A stretch of DNA of 64,000 nt, taken from assembly GCF_003634015.1 (NCBI RefSeq), contig NZ_RBII01000002.1, positions 957,597 to 1,021,596 on the forward strand. Direction: 5' to 3'. A model generated the notes under the pieces. That model saw only the letters and a list, made by a program, of their open reading frames with translations. It searched no databases and had not been told where the DNA came from. Position 1 is the first letter of the stretch. Each line of letters starts with the position of its first letter. Shown piece by piece: positions 33,302 to 42,498 of the stretch. This stretch comes from Litorimonas taeanensis. Its GTDB lineage: Bacteria > Pseudomonadota > Alphaproteobacteria > Caulobacterales > Maricaulaceae. A program made the position numbers and the translations under genes.

Positions 33302-33353
33302 AAAATGGTGCCCCCACACGGACTCGAACCGCGGACCCCCTGATTACAAATCA
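33302..33353. repeat. attR: 52-bp core repeat within tRNA-Thr
   Basis: Identical to 4105-4156. It spans the tRNA-Thr 3' half from inside the anticodon stem to just past the CCA. As the intact tRNA remains functional, the island brought in a copy of the tRNA 3' end and restored the gene. Confidence 0.93.
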
Positions 33354-33381
33354 GGTGCTCTACCAGCTGAGCTATAGGGGC
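33306..33381 (-). tRNA. tRNA-Thr (anticodon TGT)
   Basis: A 76-base cloverleaf with encoded CCA. Acceptor stem GCCCCTA/TGGGGGC, D stem GCTC/GAGC, anticodon stem CCTGA/TCAGG around the loop TTTGTAA, and T stem CGCGG/CCGTG with loop TTCGAGT. The discriminator base is A. The anticodon TGT reads ACA and related Thr codons. Its 3' half is the integration target of the island, which lies directly 3' of the gene. Confidence 0.97.
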
Positions 33382-33502
33382 ACTGGTAGGATGGCGCGCC
33401 TCTTAGCTTTTGCGTGGCGTTGTGGCAAGCGGATTATTGCGTCTTTTCTGTAAAAAATGAGAGCTTTTACATTTCCGTGAAAACTCTCATTGAATTTACG
33501 TG

Positions 33503-33955
33503 CTATGTGTCACCGACTGTGACTTTGTCTTTACCGCGAAAAGCCGCATATATGGCTGCCATAATTAGATAACCGACCAAAAAATGGCCTAGATCGATGA
33601 AAAATCCATTCAGGGGATATCCGCCATAAACGCTTGCATATCCCAAGAGGGGCGCGACAATTGTCACGACTAACCAAAAGGCCGTTTTTAAACAGGCTGG
33701 CAAACGCTTAGCGCCTGCCAAATGAAGCACCATGAGGACGCCTACGGCTTGACCCAAAGTGATGAGAATGGCCGATACTAACCATTGTGCCATACCCATC
33801 TCCTCGAGTCGGGCCGTAGCCATGTCTTCTGTGATGCCTTCGGCCACCATCCAAGCCTCGCCAAATATTGGCCCATACCATAGCCACCCCAGCATAAAGA
33901 AAGCGATGGTCGCTAGAATGACGGCGAGCCAGCTCGTGTTGAAAATTGTTGGCAT
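33503..33955 (-). CDS. DUF1761 membrane protein
   Basis: A 150-residue protein with four hydrophobic segments: residues 8-28 (SWLAVILATIAFFMLGWLWY), 56-80, 86-106 and 115-140. The sequence FMLGWLWYGPIFGEAW near the start is characteristic of DUF1761. Its function is unknown. The Met start has GGGGAAACACT upstream on the minus strand. It sits between the tRNA-Thr and the metG gene, and is the first chromosomal gene right of the island, so it marks the original chromosome. Confidence 0.88.
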   Translation of the reverse strand: MPTIFNTSWLAVILATIAFFMLGWLWYGPIFGEAWMVAEGITEDMATARLEEMGMAQWLVSAILITLGQAVGVLMVLHLAGAKRLPACLKTAFWLVVTIVAPLLGYASVYGGYPLNGFFIDLGHFLVGYLIMAAIYAAFRGKDKVTVGDT

Positions 33956-34110
33956 AGTGTTTCCCCTTATATTAATGGCCTTTTGGCCTTAGATAGAAAC
34001 TACTCTGATTTAGAGAGATTAGCAAATTTTTGGAGTTCGATCCGTGCCAATACTGTTTTGAGCGCGATTTACGCTTGCACGCTGAAGGCGGCACGGTAGA
34101 AGCCATCATT

Positions 34111-35841
34111 ATGGCTCGAATTCTTATTACATCTGCATTGCCTTATATTAATGGCGTTAAACATCTAGGTAATTTGGCGGGGTCAATGTTGCCCGCCGAT
34201 GTCTATGCGCGCGCCATGCGTTTAATGGGGCATGAAGTGTTATACATATGCGCCACGGATGAACATGGCACTCCAGCAGAGTTAGCGGCTCAGGCGGCCA
34301 ATATGCCCGTCGCAGAATATTGCGAACAAATGCATGCAGCCCAAAAAGAGGCTGGTGCACATTTCGGATTATCCTATGATTATTTTGGACGGTCATCGGC
34401 GGCGTCCACAGCAAAACTGACGCAGCATTTCGCAACCGTGTTAGAAAACAATGGTTTGATTGAAGAACGGGTTTCCAAACAAGTCTATTCAAATGCTGAT
34501 GGGCGGTATCTACCAGACCGCTATGTAGAAGGGACTTGTCCAAATTGTGGGTTTGAAAAAGCCCGAGGTGATCAATGCGATAATTGCGGTAAGCTCTTGG
34601 ACCCTGTTGATCTGATTAATCCATATTCGTCCGTATCCGGCAGCCATGACGTCGAAATCCGCGACACAAATCATCTCTATTTATTGCAATCGAAAATGAG
34701 CGACAATTTACGGAATTGGGTAAATGAAGCCACGGGGTGGCCGCCATTGGCAACGTCAATTGCGATGAAATGGCTTGATGAAGGATTGCGTGACCGCTCA
34801 ATAACACGCGACCTCGACTGGGGTATTCCCGTCGTCAATGCAGATGGCGCGGTTCGGGAAGGCTTTGACGGGAAAGTTTTCTATGTATGGTTTGACGCTC
34901 CCATTGCGTATATTGGTGCCACGCAGGATTGGGCCGCAGAAAATAACAGTGACTGGGAGCGTTGGTGGCGCACTGATAAAGGCGCTGAAGATGTTCAGTA
35001 TGTGCAATTTATGGGCAAGGACAATGTCGCTTTCCATACATTGTCCTTTCCTACGACCCTTAAAGGGAGCCAAGAACCGTGGAAGCTCGTTGACCAGTTA
35101 AAGGCCTTTAATTGGGTGACTTGGTATGGCGGCAAGTTTTCTACGTCTCAGGGTCGCGGCGTGTTTATGGATCAGGCAAGCGAGTTAGCACCGGGTGATT
35201 ATTGGCGCTGGTACCTTATGGCGAATGCGCCAGAAGGCTCGGATGCGGCATTTACTTGGGAAGAGTTCCAATCTTCTATTAATTCAGATCTTGCCAATGT
35301 TTTGGGTAATTTCGTCAATCGCATCACAAAATATTGTGTCGGTAAATTTGATGGAAAAATACCAGAAGGCGGCGCAGCGGGAGAGGCGGAGGCCTGGATA
35401 ATTGCTGAGCTTCAGACACGTTTGCCACAGCTAATCGCTTATTACGAAGCGCGCGAGTTTAGAAAGGCCATGGCAGAAACCCGGGCCATTTGGGCGGCGG
35501 GAAATGAATATTTAACAAAAGCAGCGCCGTGGACACATTATAAAACGGATATTGAAATGGCCGCAATTGGCGTACGGACCGGGTTAAATCTTGTCGTACT
35601 CTTTGCCATTATTGCTCAGCCTATTATACCCGATACGGCTGAGAAAATTCTAGCGGCCCTAAATATTCCTAAAGAAAATCGGAAATGGTCGTTTGGAGAT
35701 GCTAACGGAATTGCTGAGCTTATCGATGCACTTCCAATCGGTCTCGAAGTGGCCGCGCCAGAACTTCTGTTCTCTAAAATAGAAGATGATGACGTCGCTG
35801 CTTGGGCAGAGCGGTTTGGCGGTGGGGCAGATAAAGTATAA
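34111..35841 (+). CDS. metG: Methionyl-tRNA synthetase
   Basis: A 576-residue class I aminoacyl-tRNA synthetase that attaches Met to tRNA-Met in the cytoplasm. The HIGH-equivalent HLGN lies in [20 protein letters not shown], the Zn-binding insert is [19 protein letters not shown], and the KMSKS-equivalent is KFSTSQGRG. The start is ATG 34111 ([12 protein letters not shown]); a longer frame from 34030 lacks family similarity upstream. There is no C-terminal tRNA-binding domain, as is common in this group. It stands alone, and the short downstream gap before the DUF805 gene shows no clear terminator. The gene is intact. Confidence 0.97.
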   Translation: MARILITSALPYINGVKHLGNLAGSMLPADVYARAMRLMGHEVLYICATDEHGTPAELAAQAANMPVAEYCEQMHAAQKEAGAHFGLSYDYFGRSSAASTAKLTQHFATVLENNGLIEERVSKQVYSNADGRYLPDRYVEGTCPNCGFEKARGDQCDNCGKLLDPVDLINPYSSVSGSHDVEIRDTNHLYLLQSKMSDNLRNWVNEATGWPPLATSIAMKWLDEGLRDRSITRDLDWGIPVVNADGAVREGFDGKVFYVWFDAPIAYIGATQDWAAENNSDWERWWRTDKGAEDVQYVQFMGKDNVAFHTLSFPTTLKGSQEPWKLVDQLKAFNWVTWYGGKFSTSQGRGVFMDQASELAPGDYWRWYLMANAPEGSDAAFTWEEFQSSINSDLANVLGNFVNRITKYCVGKFDGKIPEGGAAGEAEAWIIAELQTRLPQLIAYYEAREFRKAMAETRAIWAAGNEYLTKAAPWTHYKTDIEMAAIGVRTGLNLVVLFAIIAQPIIPDTAEKILAALNIPKENRKWSFGDANGIAELIDALPIGLEVAAPELLFSKIEDDDVAAWAERFGGGADKV

Positions 35842-35915
35842 AGGCACAATTTTAATATGTGTCTAAGACGCAAGTGATACAGAAGCGTTTATCACAAATT
35901 TGAAAGGGAAGAGTT

Positions 35916-36353
35916 GTGGGATTTACTGAGGCTATTAAGACATTTTACGCCAGATACACAGATTTTTCGGGTCGTTCTAGTCGTTCGGAATTTTGGTGGG
36001 TTCAGCTTTGCTTGGCAATTTTGACATTCCTATTTTACTTTGGTGTCGCTATTTCATCTGAGTCGTCTATTGGTGGTGAAATCAGCGTAACACAATTGGT
36101 GTTGATTGGAGGACTGATATTGATCTTCTTGGGGCATTTAATTGGTCTGATTGCCTTGCAGGTAAGACGGTTTCATGACTTGGATAAGACAGGCTGGTTG
36201 GTACTTGTCTTCGGAATATTAAGTTTAATTCCACTGGTTGGTACCTTGGTCAGTATTGGACAGCTTATCTGGTTTTGTTTTCGTGGAACAATTGGCGGAA
36301 ATCAATATGGCCCAGACCCATTAGGCCCCAATCATGCCGAAGTTTTTGATTAA
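35916..36353 (+). CDS. DUF805 inner-membrane protein
   Basis: A 145-residue protein of the DUF805 (YhaH-like) family. It starts GFTEAIKTFYARYTDFSGRS, a typical opening, and has about four membrane segments (28-48, 58-80, 100-120). The motif RFHDLDKTGWLVL is diagnostic. The start is GTG 35916, preceded by AAAGGGAAGAG. The function is unknown. A terminator-like stem follows the gene. Confidence 0.9.
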   Translation: MGFTEAIKTFYARYTDFSGRSSRSEFWWVQLCLAILTFLFYFGVAISSESSIGGEISVTQLVLIGGLILIFLGHLIGLIALQVRRFHDLDKTGWLVLVFGILSLIPLVGTLVSIGQLIWFCFRGTIGGNQYGPDPLGPNHAEVFD

Positions 36354-36413
36354 AGCTGATATATCCTCCCCTAGAGTCTTTCTTTAGGGTTTAGGGAGTC
36401 AAATTAAAGTTAT

Positions 36414-36449
36414 AAACCGTCCCGATTCATTCGAGGCGGTCTTTTTTAT
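36414..36449 (+). terminator. Rho-independent terminator after DUF805 gene
   Basis: ACCGTCCCGA pairs with TCGAGGCGGT across the TTCAT loop (one mismatch and one G-U pair). The run CTTTTTTAT follows at once. Position and T-run fit termination of the DUF805 transcript. Confidence 0.75.
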
Positions 36450-36507
36450 ACCATCTGATCTCTTTTATACTATCTGATCTCTGGCATTCAGAACGCTAGC
36501 CTTCAGA

Positions 36508-37359
36508 TTAATCTTCAATCTGTGTTGTCTCTCTTGCTTGAAAGTCTCGTACATATGTTTTGGGCTTAAGTGTTGAAGCCGTAATGATGGAAACTAAGCC
36601 AATCGTTGATGCCCAAGCTATTAGAGTTTCGCCTTGGGGGTTGAAGGCGTGTTTTATAATCAAAAAGGCTAGGCCCCAAGCGATTGGAAAGGCGAAGGCA
36701 CGGTTCGCTCCACTGTTCCTAATGAAATAGAGCGCCCAAGCCATAGCTAATGCAAGAATCAGAATATTCATAATAAGAAGCGTGTTGGACGAATGGACGA
36801 ACCCAGTTGCAAGAGGTGCCCAGTTTAGGAAAAATGCCAAGGAGACCCAGCCTGCTATCAAGCTGATTGGCACAAAGACGCAAACTCTCTCACTTGTCTC
36901 TAAAGAACCATAATGTTGACTCAGAATGCTCATAGCTTTCACGAGCGATATGAGGGCAGGCACAAAAATAATAGCTGTGGCCCATTGGGCCAGATCGCGC
37001 GGGGCAAAGGCTGATGCGAGAGACCAAACACATATACTCCCAAAGCCAAGGGCAGTCCACCAGCCAATCCGCTGATATAGAGGGTGAGTGCGTTTAGAGG
37101 GCAGGGTTTGAATGACGCCATAGGCAATACAGCCCACAAAGATTGGAAACCAAATCGAGAAAGCAATACCCAAAGGGACGAGAAAAGATTCGTTTATCTC
37201 GGATAGTTCTTTTGGGCTTCGCGCAGAAGTCATAAACACTGAAAGGCTAGAAAGAACCCACATAAGAGGGGCAAAAAGAAAGTTTAATGCGATACGAATA
37301 ACATCCTTTGGCATTGTTGAGTCCGGCTCTTTATTCAGTGGTTTTAATGGTGATGACAT
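36508..37359 (-). CDS. TspO-related multi-pass membrane protein
   Basis: A 283-residue protein with eight or so hydrophobic segments. The stretch LVPLGIAFSIWFPIFVGCIA (residues about 56-75) resembles the 'PxGxxFSIWxxIY' element of TspO-related proteins, which bind porphyrins or other tetrapyrroles in other systems. The match covers a short motif only, so the family call is moderate. The N-terminal MSSPLKPLNKEPDS tail is soluble. It is convergent with the DUF805 gene. Upstream, the hpf gene is transcribed in the opposite direction. Confidence 0.6.
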   Translation of the reverse strand: MSSPLKPLNKEPDSTMPKDVIRIALNFLFAPLMWVLSSLSVFMTSARSPKELSEINESFLVPLGIAFSIWFPIFVGCIAYGVIQTLPSKRTHPLYQRIGWWTALGFGSICVWSLASAFAPRDLAQWATAIIFVPALISLVKAMSILSQHYGSLETSERVCVFVPISLIAGWVSLAFFLNWAPLATGFVHSSNTLLIMNILILALAMAWALYFIRNSGANRAFAFPIAWGLAFLIIKHAFNPQGETLIAWASTIGLVSIITASTLKPKTYVRDFQARETTQIED

Positions 37360-37515
37360 TCTGTTTATACGCTCTAAGAGGCCATTTTGCTCCCGTAATA
37401 TGGTTAGATATTATAGACCATATCCATATTTTTATCTTTAAAAGCAGTTTTATGGGAGTCACGCCTTATTATTTGTGCTAGCCTTGGGATGTTAAACACT
37501 AACGAAAGGTCTATA

Positions 37516-38103
37516 ATGCAAATTCAAATCGTTTCTAAAGGTATTGATGTTTCACCCGCGCTCCGCGAGCGTATCACAGGCCGACTAGACGAGATGATGG
37601 ACAAGTATATTCACCGCGATGGTGAAGCCCATGTTGCGGTCAGCCGCGAAGGGAGTGGTTTTCGAACGGTATGTTCAGTGCATTTACCAAGTGGAGCCAC
37701 GATGGAAGGGCAAGGCGAAGCTCAGGAAGCCTATGGCGCCACGGACGAAGCCCTTACGCATATGGAAAAAAGGTTGCGGCGATATAAACGTCGACTGAAA
37801 GACCATAGTCAAAAAGCCAAGGCGAAAGAAATGTCGCTTTTCGTTCTGCAAGACCCTTCTGGCGATTACGACATTGACGATGAAAGTGATGCCAATGCGG
37901 AAATCGCTGATGAACCTATGGTGATTGCTGAACGTCAGACAAAAATCCGTACTATGACGCCCTCTATGGCTGCATTAGAGTTAGGACTCGCGGATAGCGG
38001 TGTTGTTGTTTTTCACAATGCCCGCCATGGCGGATTGAATGTCGTTTTCAAGCGGCCTGACGGTAATATCGGCTGGGTCGACCCAGAAGAGGCGTCTGCC
38101 TAA
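37516..38103 (+). CDS. hpf: Long-form ribosome hibernation factor (HPF)
   Basis: A 195-residue protein. The N-terminal 100 residues are the ribosome-binding domain (MQIQIVSKGIDVSPALRERI, then KRLRRYKRRLKDHS). After a linker, residues about 140-195 are the HPF C-terminal dimer domain (KIRTMTPSMAALELGLADS, then HGGLNVVFKRPDGNIGWV). Long-form HPF joins two 70S ribosomes into an inactive 100S pair in stationary phase. The start is ATG 37516; a longer frame from 37489 is less likely. ptsN lies 163 bp downstream, the same order as in many proteobacteria near rpoN. Confidence 0.92.
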   Translation: MQIQIVSKGIDVSPALRERITGRLDEMMDKYIHRDGEAHVAVSREGSGFRTVCSVHLPSGATMEGQGEAQEAYGATDEALTHMEKRLRRYKRRLKDHSQKAKAKEMSLFVLQDPSGDYDIDDESDANAEIADEPMVIAERQTKIRTMTPSMAALELGLADSGVVVFHNARHGGLNVVFKRPDGNIGWVDPEEASA

Positions 38104-38211
38104 GCAAGTCTCAACATTTTTAATCAATGAGCGTACTGAATGCGCTAATTGACCTTTTGAAGCGCCTCCTTTATGGGGGCGCTCATTATTATGCGTTAGA
38201 GCATAAGTTGA

Positions 38212-38248
38212 ATCCGATTCCGAGGGTAGATTTTTAGGGTAATCGGAT
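38212..38248. repeat. Inverted repeat upstream of ptsN
   Basis: ATCCGATT (38212-38219) and AATCGGAT (38241-38248) make a perfect 8-bp dyad around a 21-base loop. It ends 18 bases before the ptsN start and could be a regulator site or an RNA hairpin close to the start. Confidence 0.35.
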
Positions 38249-38266
38249 AGTTTAAATGAGTATATT

Positions 38267-38746
38267 ATGACAACCCCACCGCTTTTTAGTGCGGATAGTG
38301 TTCTGTTTGATGTGAACGCTGGAAGCCAGAAACAATTGTTTCAAGAAATTGCGACCAAGCTGATTAAAACTCAGAACTTGGAAAGCAAAGGTATAGCTTG
38401 CCGGGATATTGTCGCGGCTGCGGTAGAGCGTGAGCGTTTAGGGTCAACCGGTGTAGGAAATGGTGTGGCATTGCCGCATGCCCGTTTAGACGGTGTGGAG
38501 CATGTTAGCGCCATATTTGCAAAACTAAGCCAGCCCTTGGAGTTTGATTCAGTTGATGACCGCGATGTAGATCTTGTTGTTTTCCTTTTGGCTCCAGGCG
38601 ATGCTGGCGGAGCGCATTTAAGAGCACTGGCCAAGGTCTCTCGTTTGTTACGGCGGCAGGAAATTCGGGCTCGTCTTCGCGCCGCTCCGAATGCGGAAGC
38701 TTTGTTTACAATATTGACTGATTTATCGGATGCTAAGGCTGCGTGA
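38267..38746 (+). CDS. ptsN: PTS IIA-like nitrogen-regulatory protein
   Basis: A 159-residue EIIA-Ntr protein. The phosphorylated His lies in GNGVALPHARLDGV (near residue 68), and the RLGSTGVGNG segment before it is conserved. In the Ntr phosphotransfer chain it accepts phosphate from NPr/EI-Ntr and links nitrogen and carbon status to potassium transport and stress responses. The ATG at 38267 lies after hpf. No EI-Ntr or NPr gene is in the window. The gene is intact. Confidence 0.92.
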   Translation: MTTPPLFSADSVLFDVNAGSQKQLFQEIATKLIKTQNLESKGIACRDIVAAAVERERLGSTGVGNGVALPHARLDGVEHVSAIFAKLSQPLEFDSVDDRDVDLVVFLLAPGDAGGAHLRALAKVSRLLRRQEIRARLRAAPNAEALFTILTDLSDAKAA

Positions 38747-38830
38747 TTAACGTCTCTCTTGGCATTCATTGTCAAATAATATTCATCTCAAACTTCTGTC
38801 AATTTTAAATTGGTCTGACTAAAAGACGCT

Positions 38831-40972
38831 ATGACAGAAAAAGCAACATCCCGTTATTTCAACCGAGAGCTCTCTTGGCTTTTCTTCAACACGCGTGTGT
38901 TAGAAGAAGCGCAAAACCCTGCTGTCCCCTTATTGGAACGCGTACGGTTCTTATCGATTTCAGCTTCTAATTTGGACGAGTTTTATATGGTGCGAGTCGC
39001 TGGGGTGCGAACGCAAATACTGGCGAATATGACGACACCTTCGGCCGACGGTTTAACACCAGAGCAGCAAATATCAAAGATTGGACGCCGCGCGGGTAAG
39101 ATTGTGAAACGTCAGGGTGAGTGCTGGTCGCAATTGGTCGAAGAACTTGCCAATGAAAAAATCTATATTCGGAAAATGTCCGAGCTAGATGAGGTCTCAA
39201 GAGAAGCTGTTAAATCGCGGTACGAGGAAAATGTTCTGCCGCTTCTTTCGCCCTTAGCTGTTGATCCAGCGCACCCATTCCCTTTCTTACCAAATTTAGG
39301 GTTCGGAATGGCTCTGTCTATGAATGTCGAAGGCCGAGATGAGCCAATGTATGGCCTGATTATTATTCCATCCTATGTCGACCGGTTTATGGTTGTTCCC
39401 GATAGCGGGAAGGGCCAAAGCTATGTTTTGATTGAAGATGTGCTTGAGACATTTGCTCAGGATCTCTTCCCTGACTTTGCGATTAAATCAAGCGGCTTAT
39501 TTCGCATTACGCGAGACAGCGATATGACCGTTGATGAAGAAGCAGAAGATCTTGTGAGGCATTTCGAATTTCTATTGAAAAAACGCCGCCGGGGCCGTGT
39601 TATACGTTTGGAAACGGGGACAGGTATTGCGAATGATTTACGCGCCTTTTTAATTGATAGTTTCGAATGTTGGGATGAGGACATACAGGACGAGAATAAT
39701 ATGCTCGGACTGTCAGATGTTTCGGAGATTATCTCGAGCCAAAAACCTGAACTTTTATTCCCGTCATTTACAGCGCGTTTTCCAGAACGCATCAGAGAAT
39801 TTGACGGCAATTGCTTTGCCGCTATTGCTGCCAAAGATATTGTAGTTCACCATCCTTACGAAGAATTCGATGTGGTGATACAATTTTTAGAACAAGCGGC
39901 TGCGGACCCAAATGTTGTAGCTATAAAACAAACCTTATACAGAACCTCTGATGATAGTCCGATCGTGGCGGCGCTTATTAACGCGGCAGAAAACGGAAAA
40001 ATTGTAACCGCTTTGGTGGAACTAAAGGCCCGGTTTGATGAGGCGACGAATATGCGCTGGGCGCGTGATTTGGAGCGGGCAGGGGTCCATGTGGTCTATG
40101 GGTTCGTCGGTTATAAAACTCACGCCAAAGTATCCTTGGTCCTAAGGCGTGAAGATGACACCTTACGTAGCTACGCGCATTTAGGAACGGGTAATTACCA
40201 CGCACAAAATGCAAAAATCTACACTGACCTCGCATTGTTTACCGCAGACCCCGAAATGGGAGAAGATGTAGGGAAGTTGTTTAATTATGTTACCAGCTAT
40301 TCTCGGCCTCGCGGTTTGAATAAACTTGTTATCGCACCTATGGGGCTTAGGGATGCCCTCTATGAACATATTGATGCAGAGATTGCTTTTGTAAAAGCAG
40401 GAAAACCAGGTGGTATTTGGGCGAAAATGAACGCACTCGTCGATGCTGATATGATTGAAAAACTTTATGAAGCGTCTGCCGCAGGCGTAGAAATTGATTT
40501 AATTGTGCGGGGTATTTGTTGTTTGCGCCCTGGCGTTCCAGGGTTGTCTGAAAACATAAGAGTGAAGTCAATTGTCGGCCGTTTCCTAGAACACTCACGA
40601 ATTATCTGTTTCGGGAATGGCGCCGTAATGCCGCATGATAATGCAAAGGTCTTTGTTTCAAGCGCTGACTGGATGCCGAGGAACTTGGATCGCCGTGTGG
40701 AAACCCTGATACCGATTGAAGACCCTACTGTGCATGGTCAAGTTCTAGATCAGGTAATGGTTGCCAATTTGATTGATACGGCCAATAGTTGGCAATTAGA
40801 GCCGAAAGGAAAATACACACGCGTGAGTGCTGAAGCTGATAAAGAACCTTTCTCTGCGCATGGGTATTTCATGCGCAACCCGTCTTTATCTGGACGCGGC
40901 CAAGCCTTGAATAATGATGCGCCTCTACCGCTTGAGACTCTTTTTGCTGAAAGGCTAAGGGAGAAAAAGTGA
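38831..40972 (+). CDS. ppk: Polyphosphate kinase 1
   Basis: A 713-residue PPK1, which builds polyphosphate from ATP and breaks it down in reverse. The N-terminal domain starts RYFNRELSWLFFNTRVLEEA. The autophosphorylated His is in SYAHLGTGNYHAQNAKIY, and the second catalytic His in FLEHSRIICFGNG. All four domains are present. The stop overlaps the ppx start by four bases (40969-40972), so the pair is co-translated, the usual ppk-ppx order. Together they set cellular polyphosphate levels. Confidence 0.96.
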   Translation: MTEKATSRYFNRELSWLFFNTRVLEEAQNPAVPLLERVRFLSISASNLDEFYMVRVAGVRTQILANMTTPSADGLTPEQQISKIGRRAGKIVKRQGECWSQLVEELANEKIYIRKMSELDEVSREAVKSRYEENVLPLLSPLAVDPAHPFPFLPNLGFGMALSMNVEGRDEPMYGLIIIPSYVDRFMVVPDSGKGQSYVLIEDVLETFAQDLFPDFAIKSSGLFRITRDSDMTVDEEAEDLVRHFEFLLKKRRRGRVIRLETGTGIANDLRAFLIDSFECWDEDIQDENNMLGLSDVSEIISSQKPELLFPSFTARFPERIREFDGNCFAAIAAKDIVVHHPYEEFDVVIQFLEQAAADPNVVAIKQTLYRTSDDSPIVAALINAAENGKIVTALVELKARFDEATNMRWARDLERAGVHVVYGFVGYKTHAKVSLVLRREDDTLRSYAHLGTGNYHAQNAKIYTDLALFTADPEMGEDVGKLFNYVTSYSRPRGLNKLVIAPMGLRDALYEHIDAEIAFVKAGKPGGIWAKMNALVDADMIEKLYEASAAGVEIDLIVRGICCLRPGVPGLSENIRVKSIVGRFLEHSRIICFGNGAVMPHDNAKVFVSSADWMPRNLDRRVETLIPIEDPTVHGQVLDQVMVANLIDTANSWQLEPKGKYTRVSAEADKEPFSAHGYFMRNPSLSGRGQALNNDAPLPLETLFAERLREKK

Positions 40973-42495
40973 AGGGGACAAGACGTTCATTAGGGAGAGA
41001 AGTCGGGGTCGTTGATATCGGCTCGAACTCGGTTCGCCTTGTGATTTTTGATATATTTGGTGCGCATTTCACACCAATTTATAATGAGAAAGTTCTCGCT
41101 GGTTTGGGGCGTGCATTAAAGAAAACGGGGCGCTTATCGGAAGAGGGTAAGGTTCTTACGCTTCAAGCCCTGCAAAGATTTGTACGCATTGCCAAAGCCA
41201 GAAACCTTCCGCCCTTAATCATTGGGGCTACGGCAGCATTGCGAATGGCCGAAGATGCGGCTGATTTTATCAAAGTGATTAAGCGCAAAACCGGATTAGA
41301 TATTTCTCCCATTAGCGGGGATGAAGAAGCGCGCTTAAGTGCGATGGGGCTGATATCTATGCATCCTCGCGCGAAGGGATTGGCGGCGGATTTAGGCGGG
41401 GCGAGTTTAGAGTTGGTCGAAATTTGCCAAGGCGAAAGAGAACCCTCTGTTGGCCGCCGAAAGTCATTGCCTTTGGGCCCATTTGATTTGATTGGAGATG
41501 ACCTCACAAAAATGGGGCCAAAACAAATTGAAAAGGCGAGAAAAACTATACGGTCATATTTAGCCGAGCACACAGATTTAATTAAACAGGGCAAAGGAGC
41601 CACGCTTTACTTAATTGGGGGGGCCTGGCGGAATCTGGCGGCGATACACCAAAGTTATGTCGACTATCCTTTACGGACTTTACAAAGCTATACTCTCTCG
41701 CCATCCGTAGCGCGAAAACAAGCGAAATGGGCTTATGGAGATGGCCGCGAGGCTGTTCTGAAATGGCCGGGACTACGCCAAAGACGGGCTGAAACATTGC
41801 CATATAGTGGCTTACTGTTGGATATCTTACTGGATGTCGTTAAACCCGCCCAAATTGTAATTTCTCACTCAGGGTTACGCGAAGGCCTTGTGCATAATGC
41901 TATTCCCAAAACCCAAAGACAACGCGACCCATTGTTTGATGGTTGCCGTGCCTTTGCAAAAGGTTCGTTGCAAACTGTAAATTTTGGCCGCCCACTTTAT
42001 AGGTTCATTTCAGCTATTGAACCTTCTTTGCCGACAGTTTTTAACACCTTGGATGATGCCCGGCTTTTACAGGCGGCGTGTTTACTGGCGGGTATTGGCA
42101 AGGACTTGCACCCTGATTACCGCGCCGAGGGTATTTTTGCGGCTATGCTTTATGCTCCCGTCGCAGGACTATATCACGAAGAACGTGTCTTTTTGGCGCT
42201 TTGCTTATTTCGATCCTACACGGCGACGCGTGAAGTGCCTTCGCCTGATATCATTAAGGCATTACTGACCCCTGAACAGCAAAATACGGCGAGTATAATC
42301 GGAGCTGCAATGCGGCTAGCGGCTGTCGCGACAGGACAATCTTCAGAGTTATTAGATGCCTTTACGCTGCGCCAGAAAAAGGGTGTGTTGACCTTAAGCG
42401 TGGTGAAAAAAGAAAATGATTTAATTACAGATCAAATCGTCTTTCGACTAAAGAAGCTCGCGTCAAAATTAGATTTAGATTACGCAATCGAGTAA
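40969..42495 (+). CDS. ppx: Exopolyphosphatase / GppA-type phosphatase
   Basis: A 508-residue member of the Ppx/GppA family, which hydrolyses polyphosphate and in some members (p)ppGpp. The actin-like ATPase fold shows VVDIGSNSVRLVIFD at the N-terminus, ATAALRMAEDA, and ADLGGASLELVEI near residue 140. The C-terminal HD-like region starts after SHSGLREG. The start is GTG 40969, overlapping the ppk stop. It is convergent with the sorbosone-dehydrogenase-like gene 3 bp downstream. Confidence 0.93.
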   Translation: MKGTRRSLGREVGVVDIGSNSVRLVIFDIFGAHFTPIYNEKVLAGLGRALKKTGRLSEEGKVLTLQALQRFVRIAKARNLPPLIIGATAALRMAEDAADFIKVIKRKTGLDISPISGDEEARLSAMGLISMHPRAKGLAADLGGASLELVEICQGEREPSVGRRKSLPLGPFDLIGDDLTKMGPKQIEKARKTIRSYLAEHTDLIKQGKGATLYLIGGAWRNLAAIHQSYVDYPLRTLQSYTLSPSVARKQAKWAYGDGREAVLKWPGLRQRRAETLPYSGLLLDILLDVVKPAQIVISHSGLREGLVHNAIPKTQRQRDPLFDGCRAFAKGSLQTVNFGRPLYRFISAIEPSLPTVFNTLDDARLLQAACLLAGIGKDLHPDYRAEGIFAAMLYAPVAGLYHEERVFLALCLFRSYTATREVPSPDIIKALLTPEQQNTASIIGAAMRLAAVATGQSSELLDAFTLRQKKGVLTLSVVKKENDLITDQIVFRLKKLASKLDLDYAIE

Positions 42496-42498
42496 AGA

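Larger units (their letters stand above)
4105..33353. mobile_element. tRNA-Thr genomic island carrying a defence operon
   Basis: About 29.2 kb between two identical 52-bp copies of the tRNA-Thr 3' half. The intact tRNA gene is kept at the right end, and a tyrosine integrase gene is the first gene inside the left end. Contents: integrase, a ten-gene restriction/defence operon, unknown accessory genes, pseudogenes, remnants of a conjugation operon and a toxin-antitoxin pair. The single intact trb-type fragment and the lack of a relaxase suggest that it is now, at most, mobilisable by excision, not self-transmissible. Confidence 0.9.

Noticed and set aside
38160-38185. Terminator after hpf
   Set aside because: AGCGCCTC...GGGGCGCT can form a stem, but no T-run follows and ptsN lies beyond, so the evidence is too weak to list it.
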